Below, piece by piece: positions 10,011-20,465 of a stretch of DNA of 64,000 nt. The notes under the pieces are model-generated. The model was not told the origin of the DNA and did no database searches. It saw only the letters and a list, made by a program, of their open reading frames with translations. Made by a program: the position numbers and the translations under genes. The DNA is from Achatina immaculata (lineage: Eukaryota; Mollusca; Gastropoda; Stylommatophora; Achatinidae), in NCBI GenBank assembly GCA_009760885.1, contig CM019693.1, positions 47,560,751 through 47,624,750 on the forward strand, in the 5' to 3' direction. The first letter of the stretch is position 1, and the number at the start of each line of letters is the position of its first letter.

Positions 10011-12666
10011 GTGAGAGACATGAACGAGGAGTAGGAATTATATTTGATGAACAAACGGCAAGGACAATTGTAGGATATTTGAACATCTCGGACCGAGTCC
10101 TGCTAGCCCAACTGAAAGGACAACCAATAAACATAAATATTATACAAGTGTACGCTCCAACATCTGAAAGCTCTGAAGAAGATTTACAGCTATTTTATAA
10201 TGACATAGAGACAGCACTAAAACACACAAAGTCACATGAAGTTACCATAGTCATGGGAGATTTTAATGCCAAAGTTGGTAAAGGAAGAACTTCAAACATC
10301 GTTGGTGACTATGGACTGGGGGAGAGGAATGACAGAGGTTATAAATTAACTGAATGGGCAAGAATACATAGCATGGTTGTAGGAAACACCTGGTTTAAAC
10401 AACATCCTCGAAGACTGGCAACGTGGTGCAGTCCAGACAAAAAGACTTTTAACCAGATAGACTACATATTAATCAACAAACGATTCTGCAATGCATTACT
10501 GACAACAAAAACCATGCCAGGAGCTGACTGCAATAGTGACCATGATCCACTCTGTGGAAAAAATTAGAATAACACTAAAGAAAGCAGGCAGAAAAGTGAG
10601 AAACATCAAACTGAATACAGAACTTCTTAAAAATGACCAAGAACTGAGAGAACAATACAAAGTTATTATAACAAATAGATACAATGCAATAGCAAAGATA
10701 AATAGTATAGATGAACAATGGGAAATGTTAAGAGATTCTATCCACCAAACTGTTAAGGAGATAATACCACCAAAAAAAGAAAGCCCCTAAAAATAAATGG
10801 ATGACAGACGACATCTTAGGACTGATGGACAAGAGGAGGAGGAGTAAAAATAACGAGAAAAAATATAACAAGATAAATAAAGAAATAAGACGCAAATGCA
10901 GAGAAGCAAAAGAAGTGTGGTTAAATGAACAGTGCAGACAGATAGAGGACTCTCATATTAAAGACAGCAAAAACATGCACAAACGAATTAATGAACTCAC
11001 AGGCAGGAAAACAAAATATACCACAGGATGCCTGAAATCGAAAGAAGGTAAAATGTTAATGGGAAAAGAAGACATTGTGGACAGGTGGACAGAGTATATC
11101 GGTGAGCTATATGGCGGAGAAAGACCAGAATTAACACCAGATACTGAAAACTGTGAGGGACCACCAATACTTGAAGATGAAATCATAGATGCCATCAAAC
11201 ACATGAAGAAAGGAAAAGCGACTGGGCCTGATAATATAACAATAGAAGAAATAGAGGCACTAGAGGAGACAGGAATAAAAATAATAACCAAGTTACTGAA
11301 TGACATTTACAATAGTGGTTATATTCCCAGTGACCTGATTAAATCCACGTTTATAGCACTACCAAAGAAACCAGGTGCAAAGGAATGTGACGACCACCGG
11401 ACTATCAGCCTCTCATGTCACATAACGAAGCTACTTCTGAGAATAATTATGAGAAGAACAAGGAAAAAGATAAAAATGGAAATAGCAGATGAACAGTTTG
11501 GATTTGTTGAAGGAAAGGGAACACACAGTGCCATTTATGCTTTACGAACACTAACAGAAAGAGCTTTAGAAGTACAGAAAGATCTCTACTTATGCTTCAT
11601 TGATTACACCAAGGCATTCGACAAGGTGAAACATAATGAAATTATTAAAATGCTTGAAGACATCAATATAGACGACAAAGACCTGAGGATTGTAAAACAT
11701 CTATACTGGCAGCAAGAAGCAGCAGTTCGAGTTGAAAACAGAATTGGAAAATATCAACCTATAAAACAAGGGGTGCGACAAGGATGTGTACTATCTCTAG
11801 ACCTTTTTTCTCTGTATAGCGAGAATATTCTAAGAACAATCATCACAGAACCGGGCATAAAAATTGGAGGATACAATATTAACAACCTTCGGTATGCTGA
11901 CGACACAGTACTGATAGCTGAGAACCAACAAGACCTGCAAAATCTCTTGGATAAAGTCGCCAAAGAAAGTGAACAGAAAGGCCTTACTTTGAACATCAAA
12001 AAGACAGAGACTATGGTTATATCTAAGAAACAGAATCCACCAGCATGCAGTATTAAATTAAACGGAACTGTTCTAAAGCAGGTGCAGAAATTCAACTACC
12101 TTGGAGCAGTAATAACTTCAGATGGGAAATGCAGAACAGAAATTAGGAACAGAATAGGCCAAGCAAAGACTGCATTTCAGAGAATGAGAAACATATTGAC
12201 CAACACACCCTTATCAATGAATGTTAGAAAACGAGTCCTAAAATGCTATATTGAACCTATCTTGTTATATGGAAGTGAATCATGGACAATAGGCAGGTCT
12301 GCACAAAAATCATTGGAAGCAGCAGAAATGTGGTTTATTAGAAGAATGTTGCGAATCCCCTGGACAGCAAAAATAACTAATGAAGAATGAAGGAGAAGAG
12401 CTGGAGAGGCAAAAAACCTTGTCAAAAAGATAAGAGAGAGACAATGTACTTTCATAGGACATGCAATGAGAAGAGGTGGCATTGAAAATATTATAACAAC
12501 AGGAAAAATAGAAGGAAGAAGATCAAGAGGAAGACCAAGAGAAATGATAATGGACAGTCTGACGGGATGGTGTGAGAGGAGATCACCAACTGAGCTGATG
12601 GCCTGCATGAAGGATCGCGTACTCTGGAGAAGCATAATAGCTAACGCCAGTCGGCACGGCACATGA
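10011..12666 (+). pseudogene. RTE-B endonuclease/reverse transcriptase, broken ORF
   Basis: Endonuclease (10011-10560): IIQVYAPT, MGDFNAKVG, FNQIDYIL and CNSDHDPL are the APE-type catalytic boxes. A frameshift near 10550 leads to the linker (10536-10790) and another near 10795 leads to the 529-codon RT frame (10801-12390). RT boxes: KGKATGPDNITIEEI, YLCFIDYTKAFDKVKH, GVRQGCVLS, LRYADDTVLIA (catalytic) and FNYLGAVITSDG. At 12388-12390 a TGA replaces a cysteine codon present in the 43-kb copy. The frame then continues with IRERQCTFIGHAMRRGG and GRPREMIMDSL to 12666. It differs from RTE-A in having YADD rather than FADD. Confidence 0.87.
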
Positions 12667-12678
12667 TGATGATTCTTA

Positions 12679-13180
12679 CAAGTTTCGCCTAAACGCTAAA
12701 TTCATTTTCTTTCTTTCTTTTTTAAACAAAGCATTCATGTAAATTTATACTTTATCTCCTCTCTCTAGTTCTCCATCATGTGTGTTTTTGTATGATTAAA
12801 GCTCACGCCAAAACGTCACAACTGTGTACTTGTTAAGTAATAAAGGTAGATAGAGGTGTATGGTACAGTTAGAAACCGATAGAGCGAGGAAGGAAAGTGA
12901 GAAAAAAATGCAAATAATAAAAAAAAACAAACATACAACATCCAACATTTCGGCTTGAGCCTTTTTCAAGGATTACATAAAAAACAACACAACATATAAT
13001 AAAAGAAGGAAACTGATAATGAAAAACTTAGCTTTGTGGCATCCTTCCTTGTACACGATACAACAGAATGCGCTCTAAAGACGAGAGGCTTATATTGTGT
13101 ACTTTTTCGTGTATGGTTATATACTTATATACTAATTATTGTGTGTTACCGGATTAAACCGAGCAGTGTAAGGTGTTGTC
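12679..13180. other. no gene; possible Penelope-like end motif
   Basis: The stretch 12940-12985 contains acatttcggcttgagcct followed by ttttcaagg. This resembles the gaaggctcaagccgaaa motif common at ends of Penelope-like elements, but no coding sequence accompanies it. The rest is AT-rich with nothing recognised. Confidence 0.3.
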
Positions 13181-13184
13181 ATGT

Positions 13185-13455
13185 TTCACTGAGTACAGTT
13201 TAACCTAACACCGGATACGATCGAGCAGTTAAGACGTTATGTTTCACGGAGCACGGTTTAACCTAACACCGGATAAGATAGAGAAATATAACTGCAAAAC
13301 GTTGTCATGTTTCACAGAGCACAGTTTAACCGAACACCGGATAAGACCGAACAGTGCAAGACGTTATCATGTTTCACGGAGCACAGTTTAACCTAACACC
13401 GGATAAGACCGAACAGAGCAAGACGTTATCATGTTTCACGGAGCACAGTGAACAA
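13185..13455. repeat. minisatellite, ~60-bp unit, ~5 copies
   Basis: The unit carries taacctaacaccggataaga and atgtttcacggagcacagtt. Confidence 0.87.
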
Positions 13456-13494
13456 GTTGGAACAAATAACAAACTTACAAGTTGCTGAAAGTCA

Positions 13495-13695
13495 CGCTTG
13501 ACTACCCTTCTCTCTCACTGTAGGAGTAGTGTTAACTACGTTAGTTTTAGGTATGACATGTGCTGTGACTAACTTTCTCTTACTGCAGGAGCACTGTTAA
13601 TGTTAAAGGAGTTTTAGATATGACATGTACTGTGACAAACTTTTCTCTCTCTTATTGTAGGAGCAGTTAAAATAGTTTTAGATATGACATGTACT
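13495..13695. repeat. tandem repeat, ~65-70 bp x 3, diverged
   Basis: Copies share ttactgcaggagcactgtta-like and tatgacatgtgctgtgac-like blocks. The stretch 13696-13985 that follows shows no gene. Confidence 0.7.
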
Positions 13696-13984
13696 GTGTT
13701 CTGTTTCTGGCACTGATTCCCAGGATTACAAACCGTGTTAGAATATTTTGGAGGCAGATTTCTACTTCTAACACAGTAAGAAAACAATAATGGCTCAGTA
13801 AGAAAGCAATAATGGCTAGAAGCTTTTTGTAGTTCAGAATCGCTGTGTTCCCCCAAGATAACACACAACAGTAGGCGGTGTAGAGAACACGTGTAGGTTT
13901 TGTTGTTTGTATCATATTTCTGAAAGTAGCCATGTTTACCTGTAGCTGTCAGTGATCGCGGTGTCCTGCCGGAGGTAGAATACA

Positions 13985-14290
13985 TGTAGCCATGAGATAA
14001 TTGATAGAGGACTGAATGAAAGTAACCATGAGATAATTGATAGAGGACTGAATGAAAGTAGCCATGAGATAATTGATAGAGGACTGAATGAAAGTAGCCA
14101 TGAGATAATTGATAGAGGACTGAATGAAAGTAGCCATGAGATAATTGATAGAGGACTGAATGAAAGTAGCCATGAGATATTTGATAGAGGACTGAATGAA
14201 AGTAGCCATGAGATAATTGATAGAGGACTGAATGAAAGTAGCCATGAGATATTTGATAGAGGACTGAATGAAAGTAGCCATGAGTTAGTT
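13985..14290. repeat. minisatellite, 36-bp unit, ~8-9 copies
   Basis: The unit carries gccatgagataattgataga. Because 36 is a multiple of 3, the reverse strand reads an open repetitive frame that I do not consider a gene. More diverged relatives continue to about 14600. Confidence 0.9.
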
Positions 14291-14604
14291 GGGGCTGATA
14301 AATATTTTTCTATGAGGTTAAATAAATGTAGCCATGAGATAGTTAGGGATGATTAAATTGAGGACTGAATAAATTTAGCCATGAGTTAGTTAGGGATGAT
14401 AAATATTTATTGTGAGGATTGAATAAATGGAGCAGAAGATTACAGGATGTTTATTGTGAGAATATAATAAATGAAGCCATGATGAGGATAAAATATATTT
14501 ATTGAAAACTGAATAAAATATAGCCACAGTATATTTAAAAATAATAAATATTTATTGTGACAGAGGAATAAATGTAATCACAAGGTATTTAAGGAAAATA
14601 AATG

Positions 14605-14985
14605 TTGTCATTTAAATATGAGATTCAGAGTCTGTCATTTAAATATGAGATTCAGATTCTGACATTTAAATATGAGATTCAGAGTATGTCATTTAAATGT
14701 GAGATTCAGAGTCTGCCATTTAAATATGAGATTCACAGTCTGTCATTTAAATATTAGATTCAGAGTAAATCATTAAAATAAGAGATTCACAGTCTGTCAT
14801 TTAAATGTGAGGTTAAGAATCTGTCATTTAAATATGATATTCAGAGCCTGCCATTATTGAAATATGAGATTCACGGTCTGTCGTTTAAATATGAAATTCA
14901 GAGTCTGTCATTTAAATATGAGATTCAGAGTCTATCATTTAAATCTAAGATTTAGAGTCTGTCATTTAAATGTGAGACTTGTTAC
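14605..14985. repeat. minisatellite, ~27-bp unit, ~14 copies
   Basis: The unit carries tcatttaaatatgagattca with scattered substitutions. An older, degenerate ataaaatatgagatataa-type repeat continues to about 15260. Confidence 0.88.
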
Positions 14986-15260
14986 CATGGAACTAATTTT
15001 ATCAAAATCAGAACCTAAGATATATAAAACAGTAGATGTAAAAATCTAAACTATCTCTTTTATGTATAAAATATGGGATAGTAATACTTTCTTGTATAAA
15101 ATATGTGATGTAAAAGTCAAAACTGTGATTTTTGTGTATAAAACAGATGATTAAAAAAATCTAAAGTATGACTTTCTTGTATAAAATATAAGATATAAAA
15201 ATTTAAACTATGACTTTCATTTGTAAAATACGAGATATAACAATCTGGTGAGATGTAAAA

Positions 15261-16125
15261 ATTTTTTATAACAAAATGGTATGACTGTGCTGTTTTGTAT
15301 CACAGTGTAATAGTCTGAATGTGTACAATAATAACCAGCCTACTCTCCAGCATAACACAAGTCATGTCTCTACTCTGTTTGTAAATGCTGTAAACATATA
15401 CCAACATATACTTCTGAAAAGGCTGCACTACCTGCAGTATAACACATGTCATGTCTCCACTTTATTTGTAAACACTTAAACATGCTCACATATACTTCTG
15501 AAAAGGCTGCACTACATGCACTGTGAGTGGTTGAGTTATAAAACATATCACTGGACCATAAACTGACAGGATGCGTTTGTTTGTGTGACCAGTTGTTTAA
15601 AAAAAAAACAACAACCAAGTAGGTCACAGACAATGCAGATATAACAGTTGGTAGCTAGGTGATAGGTTTGCTGGTGCAACTTACTATATCGGGTGACATC
15701 TTGGCATGGCCTACACAGAGCTCAGATCTAGGTATGTGACTGGTTTACACCAGTTTCAAGTGGCCATCCCTTTGTGAGATCACAGCCATACATCCCCCTC
15801 ACAATGAAAAGTCAACATTACCATCCCAGAAACCTCCATGTATGCATGAAACACCCAGCGTAGGATGTGTACTTGGCTGAAGTACATGTATAAAGTAGGG
15901 CTGTCAGTGAGAATTTAGGAGTGTGCTTTCATTTTACATTACATGAGAGGTGCTTCTTACCACAGTTAGTGTTAGCCCGCGCATTCCTGGTTTCCCTGTG
16001 TAAGAGACAGGCAAGTTCATAGATGAGACAGTACCCATATTTTCTTGTGTTTATTAGAAATTTACTTGTTTAGAATGTTAATACTGATAGCAGACTTATT
16101 TTGAAGGTTTTGTCATGGATGTTAA
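15261..16125. other. no gene seen
   Basis: A loose two-copy repeat around 15355-15520 (gtcatgtctc and acttctgaaaaggctgcact) is present. The remainder looks unique, with no exon or RNA gene recognised. An upstream 5' UTR exon of the innexin could be hidden here. Confidence 0.45.
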
Positions 16126-16850
16126 AATCTTATATTTTTCTGACTTTTTTGTTTGACTAGATGTCATTTCTGATTTGTTTTGGTACTTTTGCCTGTTTTT
16201 TGCATTTGTGCATTTCTCTTTTTCTGCTACTTTTGGTATCTTTTGTTTTTCTTGTCTGTTTTCATTCATTTCTCTCATATTCTGCTAGTTTGGTTACTTT
16301 TTTTTATGTACTCTTGTCTGTTTTTTCTTTCATTTCTCTAATTTTCTGCTAGTTTTGGTAGTTTACTTCTCTTGTTTGTCTGCATTCATTTCTCTAATTT
16401 TCTGCTAGTTTTGGTAGTTTTATCCTCTTGTCTGTTTGCATTCATTTCTCTAATTTTCTGCTAGTTTTGGTAGTTTTATCCTCTTGTCTGTTTGCATTCA
16501 TTTTTATAATTTCCTCTTGTCTGCATTCATTTCTCCTTCAGTTTGTATTGTTTCTCTTTTTCTGCTAGTTTTGGTAGTCTTTTCCTCTTGTCTGTTTGCA
16601 TTCATTTCTCCTTCAGTTTGTATTGTTTCTCTTTTTCTGCTAGTTTTGGTGGTCTTTTCCTCTTGTCTGTTTGCATTCATTTCTCTAATTTCCTGCTAGT
16701 TTTACTTGCATTAATATTCTTTTTGCCCTGCTTGTTTTGGTACTATTTTCTCTTGTCTGTTTGCACTCATTTCTATCATTTTCTGCTAGTTTTCTCCTCT
16801 TATCTGTATTCATTTCTCTAATTTCTTGCTAGTTTTTGCACTTATTTTCA
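16126..16850. repeat. pyrimidine-rich minisatellite upstream of exon 1a
   Basis: About 700 bp of T/C-rich repeats of variable length share gtctgtttgcattcatttct and attttctgctagttttggta. It ends roughly 200 bp before the exon 1a acceptor. Long pyrimidine runs here could bind polypyrimidine-tract proteins in the pre-mRNA (inference). Confidence 0.85.
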
Positions 16851-17046
16851 CATATGTAAATAGCAGCATTTTTCTTTGTCTGATTTTCCTGATCACTTTT
16901 TGTGACAGCCTGTGATTATGTGGAGCAGAGCACGCATACAAAATTTCCTTAAGCAGATGGAAAGAGAGTAATACTTGAAGGAACCACTAGCTAAAAACTT
17001 CTGCTTTCTTCATTGTCACATTTGGGTTTTGCTTGATTATTTTCAG

Positions 17047-17323
17047 GCAATAGAAAATCATGGAGCGTCTGCTGGCTGATCTTCCAAATCTGAGAATTCG
17101 AGAAAAGATCTGCGATGATGACTCCATTGACCAGCTTCATCATTTTGTCACAGTTTACATTTTTGTAATTTTTTCTCTCATCATTGGTCTGAAAGAGTAT
17201 GCTGGTACACCTATTGATTGCTGGGTGACATCTCATGCCTGGAAACACTTCCAGGACCATGCGAACACTTACTGCTGGACTCACAGGCTGTATCGCTATC
17301 CAAACCGGGCTGATCTCAATGAG
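17047..17323 (+). CDS. innexin alternative first coding exon 1a
   Basis: The exon follows an acceptor ending ttattttcag (to 17046). The ATG is at 17060 and the coding part ends in GAG at 17323 before donor gtacag: 88 codons, phase 0. It encodes the N-terminal helix, the motif DQLHHFVTVY (24-33), TM1, and the first part of extracellular loop 1 with Cys54-Trp and Cys72-Trp. The 17047-17059 stretch is 5' UTR, so an upstream non-coding exon is expected; I did not find it. Exon 1a is 49/88 identical to exon 1b, which starts only 48 bp downstream. The start was chosen because it is the only ATG after the acceptor that precedes the conserved region. I infer that it is used as an alternative to 1b. 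Confidence 0.9.
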
Positions 17324-17371
17324 GTACAGTTGTTATTCTATGTCTTTAACATCTTTTCTTTTTTCTTCCAG
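17324..17371 (+). promoter_or_regulatory. 48-bp spacer between exons 1a and 1b (too short to splice)
   Basis: The spacer runs from the 1a donor (gtacag) to the 1b acceptor (tttcttccag) and is mostly the polypyrimidine tract of 1b. With only 48 bp, branch point and 5' splice site would be too close for most animal spliceosomes. This is the classical steric mechanism for mutually exclusive exons. If the spacer were removed, the frame would run from the last 1a codon into 12 codons and stop at TAA 17408-17410. Retaining it also reaches that stop, because 48 is divisible by 3. Inference from spacing and frame. Confidence 0.7.
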
Positions 17372-17657
17372 CAGATAACAAAAGTAGGTCACCATGGATA
17401 TGATTATTAAGAGCGTCACACACTTAAAGCTGAGAGAGAAGATAAGAGAAGATGACACAACAGATCAGCTCCATCATTTTGTGACAGTTTACATGCTGGC
17501 TGCATTTGCTATCATTGTTGGGGTAAAGGAATACACCGTGGGTCAGCTGGACTGTTGGTTCAGTAACTACTCCATGAAACACTTCCAGGATCATGCAAAC
17601 ACCTACTGCTGGTCACACAAGCTGTACAGATACCCAAATCGCAGTAACCTCAGTGAG
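17372..17657 (+). CDS. innexin alternative first coding exon 1b
   Basis: The acceptor tttcttccag ends at 17371, the ATG is at 17394, and the exon ends in GAG at 17657 before donor gtacac. It has 88 codons and phase 0, exactly like 1a. Cys54, Cys72 and the block KHFQDHANTYCW (62-73) match exon 1a. Differences fall in the N-terminal helix (2-19), TM1 (34-52) and residues 56-61 of loop 1. Only 1b has an N-x-S sequon (Asn58-Tyr-Ser60) in the extracellular loop. It carries its own start codon and no in-frame connection to 1a, so it should replace 1a in the mRNA. The acceptor has an adjacent cagcag, so a 3-nt shift in the 5' UTR is possible without effect on the protein. Confidence 0.9.
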
Positions 17658-18342
17658 GTACACACATTTACAAACATTGTTCTCATTGTCTAGTGTATCA
17701 TGCTTGACAGACTTCTGAGGCTTTGTAGCATGTAGCCAGCTAACCTGAAATATCTTGCTTTGATTCTTTGTAGCATCAAAGTTGTGTCTCCTGTGCAGCT
17801 TTATAGAGGTTCTGAGCATATCAGTGCTATCTCATATATATACACATAACTTCAGCTTTGTAGAGGGCTTATCTTGTTACATACATTTATTTTTTCTATC
17901 AAAGCATTTTCTGATTTTTAGTATGCTCACATGTCAGCAGAAACCCAGTGGGGATAAGTATTCATGGATAGTGGGATAAGTATTCATGGATGGTGGGATA
18001 ATTATTCATGGATAGTGCAAAACTTTGTACTGACTGGAACTTGCAGTAAGAATATCAGCATGACATGTTTGTGCTGCTCCACCTAGCTGATCACTTCAAC
18101 AGAAGTTACGGTGCAGGGGTGAACCTAAACAAAATATATATCCACATTAGACATTGTGGTGAGCATTTGTAAAGGGCTGCAATGATGTTTGGTGATAAGA
18201 GGTTTTTTTTATTTTTCTTCCAGCCTTTCAGCGATTTTATTTTCAACATTTTCCATGAGTTTAAAAAGAAAAACATAAACAACACATACTTTTACGTAAT
18301 AAAAAAACATTTTCATTTCGTGTAATAATTTTGTGAAATCTG
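17658..18342 (+). other. start of innexin intron 1; no gene seen
   Basis: This is intronic AT-rich DNA with three loose copies of gggataagtattcatggata (17945-18020). Confidence 0.5.
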
Positions 18343-18415
18343 TGAGGATGAGTCAGAAAGTAACTGCAGATTTTGTGTCAAATTTCTAAATCAAGTTGAC
18401 AAGTGTAATGCAGAG

Positions 18416-18682
18416 GCACATTTTCTTAGTGTGTAGAAGCACATTTTCTTTGTGTGTGGAGGCACATTTTCTTTGTGTGTGGAGGCACATTTTCTTTGTG
18501 TGTGGAGGCACATTTTCTTTGTGTGTGGAGGCACATTTTCTTTGTGTGTAGAAGCACATTTTCTTTGTGTGTAGAAGCACATTTTCTTTGTGTGTGGAGG
18601 CACATTTTCTTTGTGTGTAGAAGCACATTTTCTTTGTGTGTGGAGGCACATTTTCTTTGTGTGTGGAGGCACATTTTCTTTG
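18416..18682. repeat. minisatellite, 23-bp unit, ~11 copies, inside mariner
   Basis: The unit carries ggcacattttctttgtgtgt. A period of 23 leaves all frames open in places, producing several spurious ORFs on both strands. Confidence 0.93.
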
Positions 18683-19084
18683 GCAGGTGTTTGAGTGGCA
18701 CATGAAATTTAAAATTGGTTTTCACGCTGTTCTGATACAGTACAGGCAAACTGCGATCTACCTGAGAACTACCAGAAACCTGCAGTCAGGTCAAAATGTC
18801 ACAATATGTTCATGACACTTTGATGTGAATTACAACATGATAATGCATGGCCTCACATCACGTGTGCAATAACTCAGTAAATTATTAATCTTGTACTGTC
18901 TTCCACATATTACATTTTCACCTGACCTTAAACCATGTGATTATAATTTAGAGGGAGGTATTAGGTTGGAAGAAGTTCAATACAGATGATGAGATAAAAG
19001 AGGCAGTTCACAGTCAGTCAGAAGATTTTTTTCTCGAGAAATCCAGGCATTAGTGAAATGGTGACAGATTTGCACTGAAGCTGG

Positions 19085-19960
19085 CATTAGTAAAGTGGTG
19101 ATAGACCTGCATTGAAGCTGGTATTAGTAAGTGGTGACAAGACTTGCACTGAAGTTAGTATTAATAAGTGGTGACAGACCTGCATTGAAGCTGATATTAG
19201 TAAGTGGTGACAGACCTGCAGTGAATCTGATATTAGTAAGTGGTGACGGACCTGCACTGAAGCTGGTATTAGTAAGTGGTGACGGACTTGCACTGAAGCT
19301 GGTATTAATAAGTGGTGACAGACCTGCATTGAAGCTGATATTAGTAAGTGGTGACAGACCTGCACTGAAGCCGATATTAGTAAGTGGTGACAGACCTGTA
19401 TTGAAGCTGGTATTAGTAAGTGGTGACGGACCTGCATTGAAGCTGGTATTAGTAAGTGGTGATGGACCTGCATTGAAGCTGGTATTAGTAAGTGGTGACA
19501 GACTTGTGCTGAAGCTGATATTAGTGAAATGGTGACAGACTTGCACTGAAGCTGGTATTAGTAAGTGGTGACAGACCTGCATTGAAGCTGGTATTAGTAA
19601 GTGGTGACAGACCTGCACTGAAGCTGGTATTAGTAAGTGGTGATAGACCTGCACTGAAGCTGGTATTAGTAAGTGGTGACAGACTTGCACTGAAGCTGAT
19701 ATTAGTGAAGTGATGACAGACTTGCACTGAAGATGGTATTAGTGAAGTGGTGACAGACCTGCAGTGAAACTGATATTAGTAAGCGGTGACAGACCTGCAG
19801 TGAAGTTTATATTAGTAAGTGGTGACAGACCTGCAGTGAAGCTGATATTAGTGAAGTGGTGATAGACCTGCAGTGAAGCTGATATTAGTAAGTGGTGACA
19901 GACCTGCACTGAAGCTGATATTAGTAAGTGGTGACAGACCTGCACTGACGCTGGTAATGT
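19085..19960. repeat. minisatellite, 36-bp unit, ~24 copies, founder in mariner C-terminus
   Basis: The unit carries agtaagtggtgacagacctg followed by cactgaagctggtatt. The left-flanking transposase codons (ALVKW, stop, QICTEAG) are the same sequence, so the array grew from the coding region of the host mariner. Variants (acggac, gatagac) are interspersed. Confidence 0.93.
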
Positions 19961-20465
19961 TGTTGTTCATCTGTCGTCTTCGATGCTGACCACAGATTCA
20001 TCTTAGTCAAAGTAAGGAGAGGTGTGTCCGTGCGTGACCAACTAGCCCTATACGAGCTCTAAAAGTTTTGCCACACACGGAACATATATGTCCAGATTCA
20101 GTTGTGGGTGCTTGTGCTGCCTTGGCTTTTCGCATTGCACATTTAGTGAAGTGGCGACAGACCTGCACCGAAGCTGATGGTCACTATGTTGAAAGGTGAT
20201 AAGGAGTTTTCTGTCAGATTTGTACACTTTGTGTTAATGTAAAATAGTGTAGTTACTCTTTGACTTGGCCTCATAATAAAATACTATTTCTATGCAATGC
20301 TTATCTATTTTATTTCTTGCAGATTCCCTTTCATTGTATCTATAAAGTGTTACTGTCAGCACAGCCAGTCAGAGTAGACTTAGCACCTGAAGATTTATTT
20401 GTATTTCAAATTCTGCTTTTCTTTTTTAATGTAATTAAATGCTTCTTCTTCTTCGTTCGCACTGT

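Larger units (their letters stand above)
7612..12678 (+). mobile_element. RTE-B retrotransposon, near full length, split by RTE-A
   Basis: Part 1 (7612-7746) encodes the start of an APE-type endonuclease (AGKLENVKMEMERMKI, SEVRWTGAGK). The frame resumes at 10000 after the RTE-A insertion (YSG|SERHERGVGI). Part 2 completes the endonuclease, the linker and the reverse transcriptase to a stop at 12664-12666. It ends in a gatgatgat tail. The 11-bp ATATTCAGGAA is present on both sides of the insertion. The element lacks its first few dozen codons and has at least two frameshifts (near 10550 and 10795) and one nonsense codon (12388-12390). Confidence 0.88.
18343..20273 (+). mobile_element. mariner-type transposon swollen by two internal minisatellites
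   Basis: The ends form inverted repeats: left tgaggatgagtcagaaagta (from 18343), and the right end reversed reads tgaggccaagtcaaagagta. Inside, the + strand keeps worn transposase pieces: FEWHMKFK near 18690, QHDNAWPH near 18835, a KEAVHSQSEDFF-like stretch near 19000, then ALVKW and TEA. After the second array it resumes with VKWRQTCTEADGHYVER near 20150-20200. The element is about 1.93 kb instead of the usual 1.3 kb because of the 23-bp and 36-bp arrays within it. It lies in innexin intron 1. Confidence 0.75.

Noticed and set aside
18386..18749. Cys/His-rich repeat frames on both strands resembling zinc-binding repeats
   Set aside because: They are a 23-bp satellite read in three frames, and the Cys/His spacing is a by-product of the repeat.
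20310..20400. Possible exon after ttatttcttgcag at about 20323
   Set aside because: The acceptor looks good, but the following sequence has no long frame, no donor in a sensible place and no innexin similarity. The gene is complete without it.
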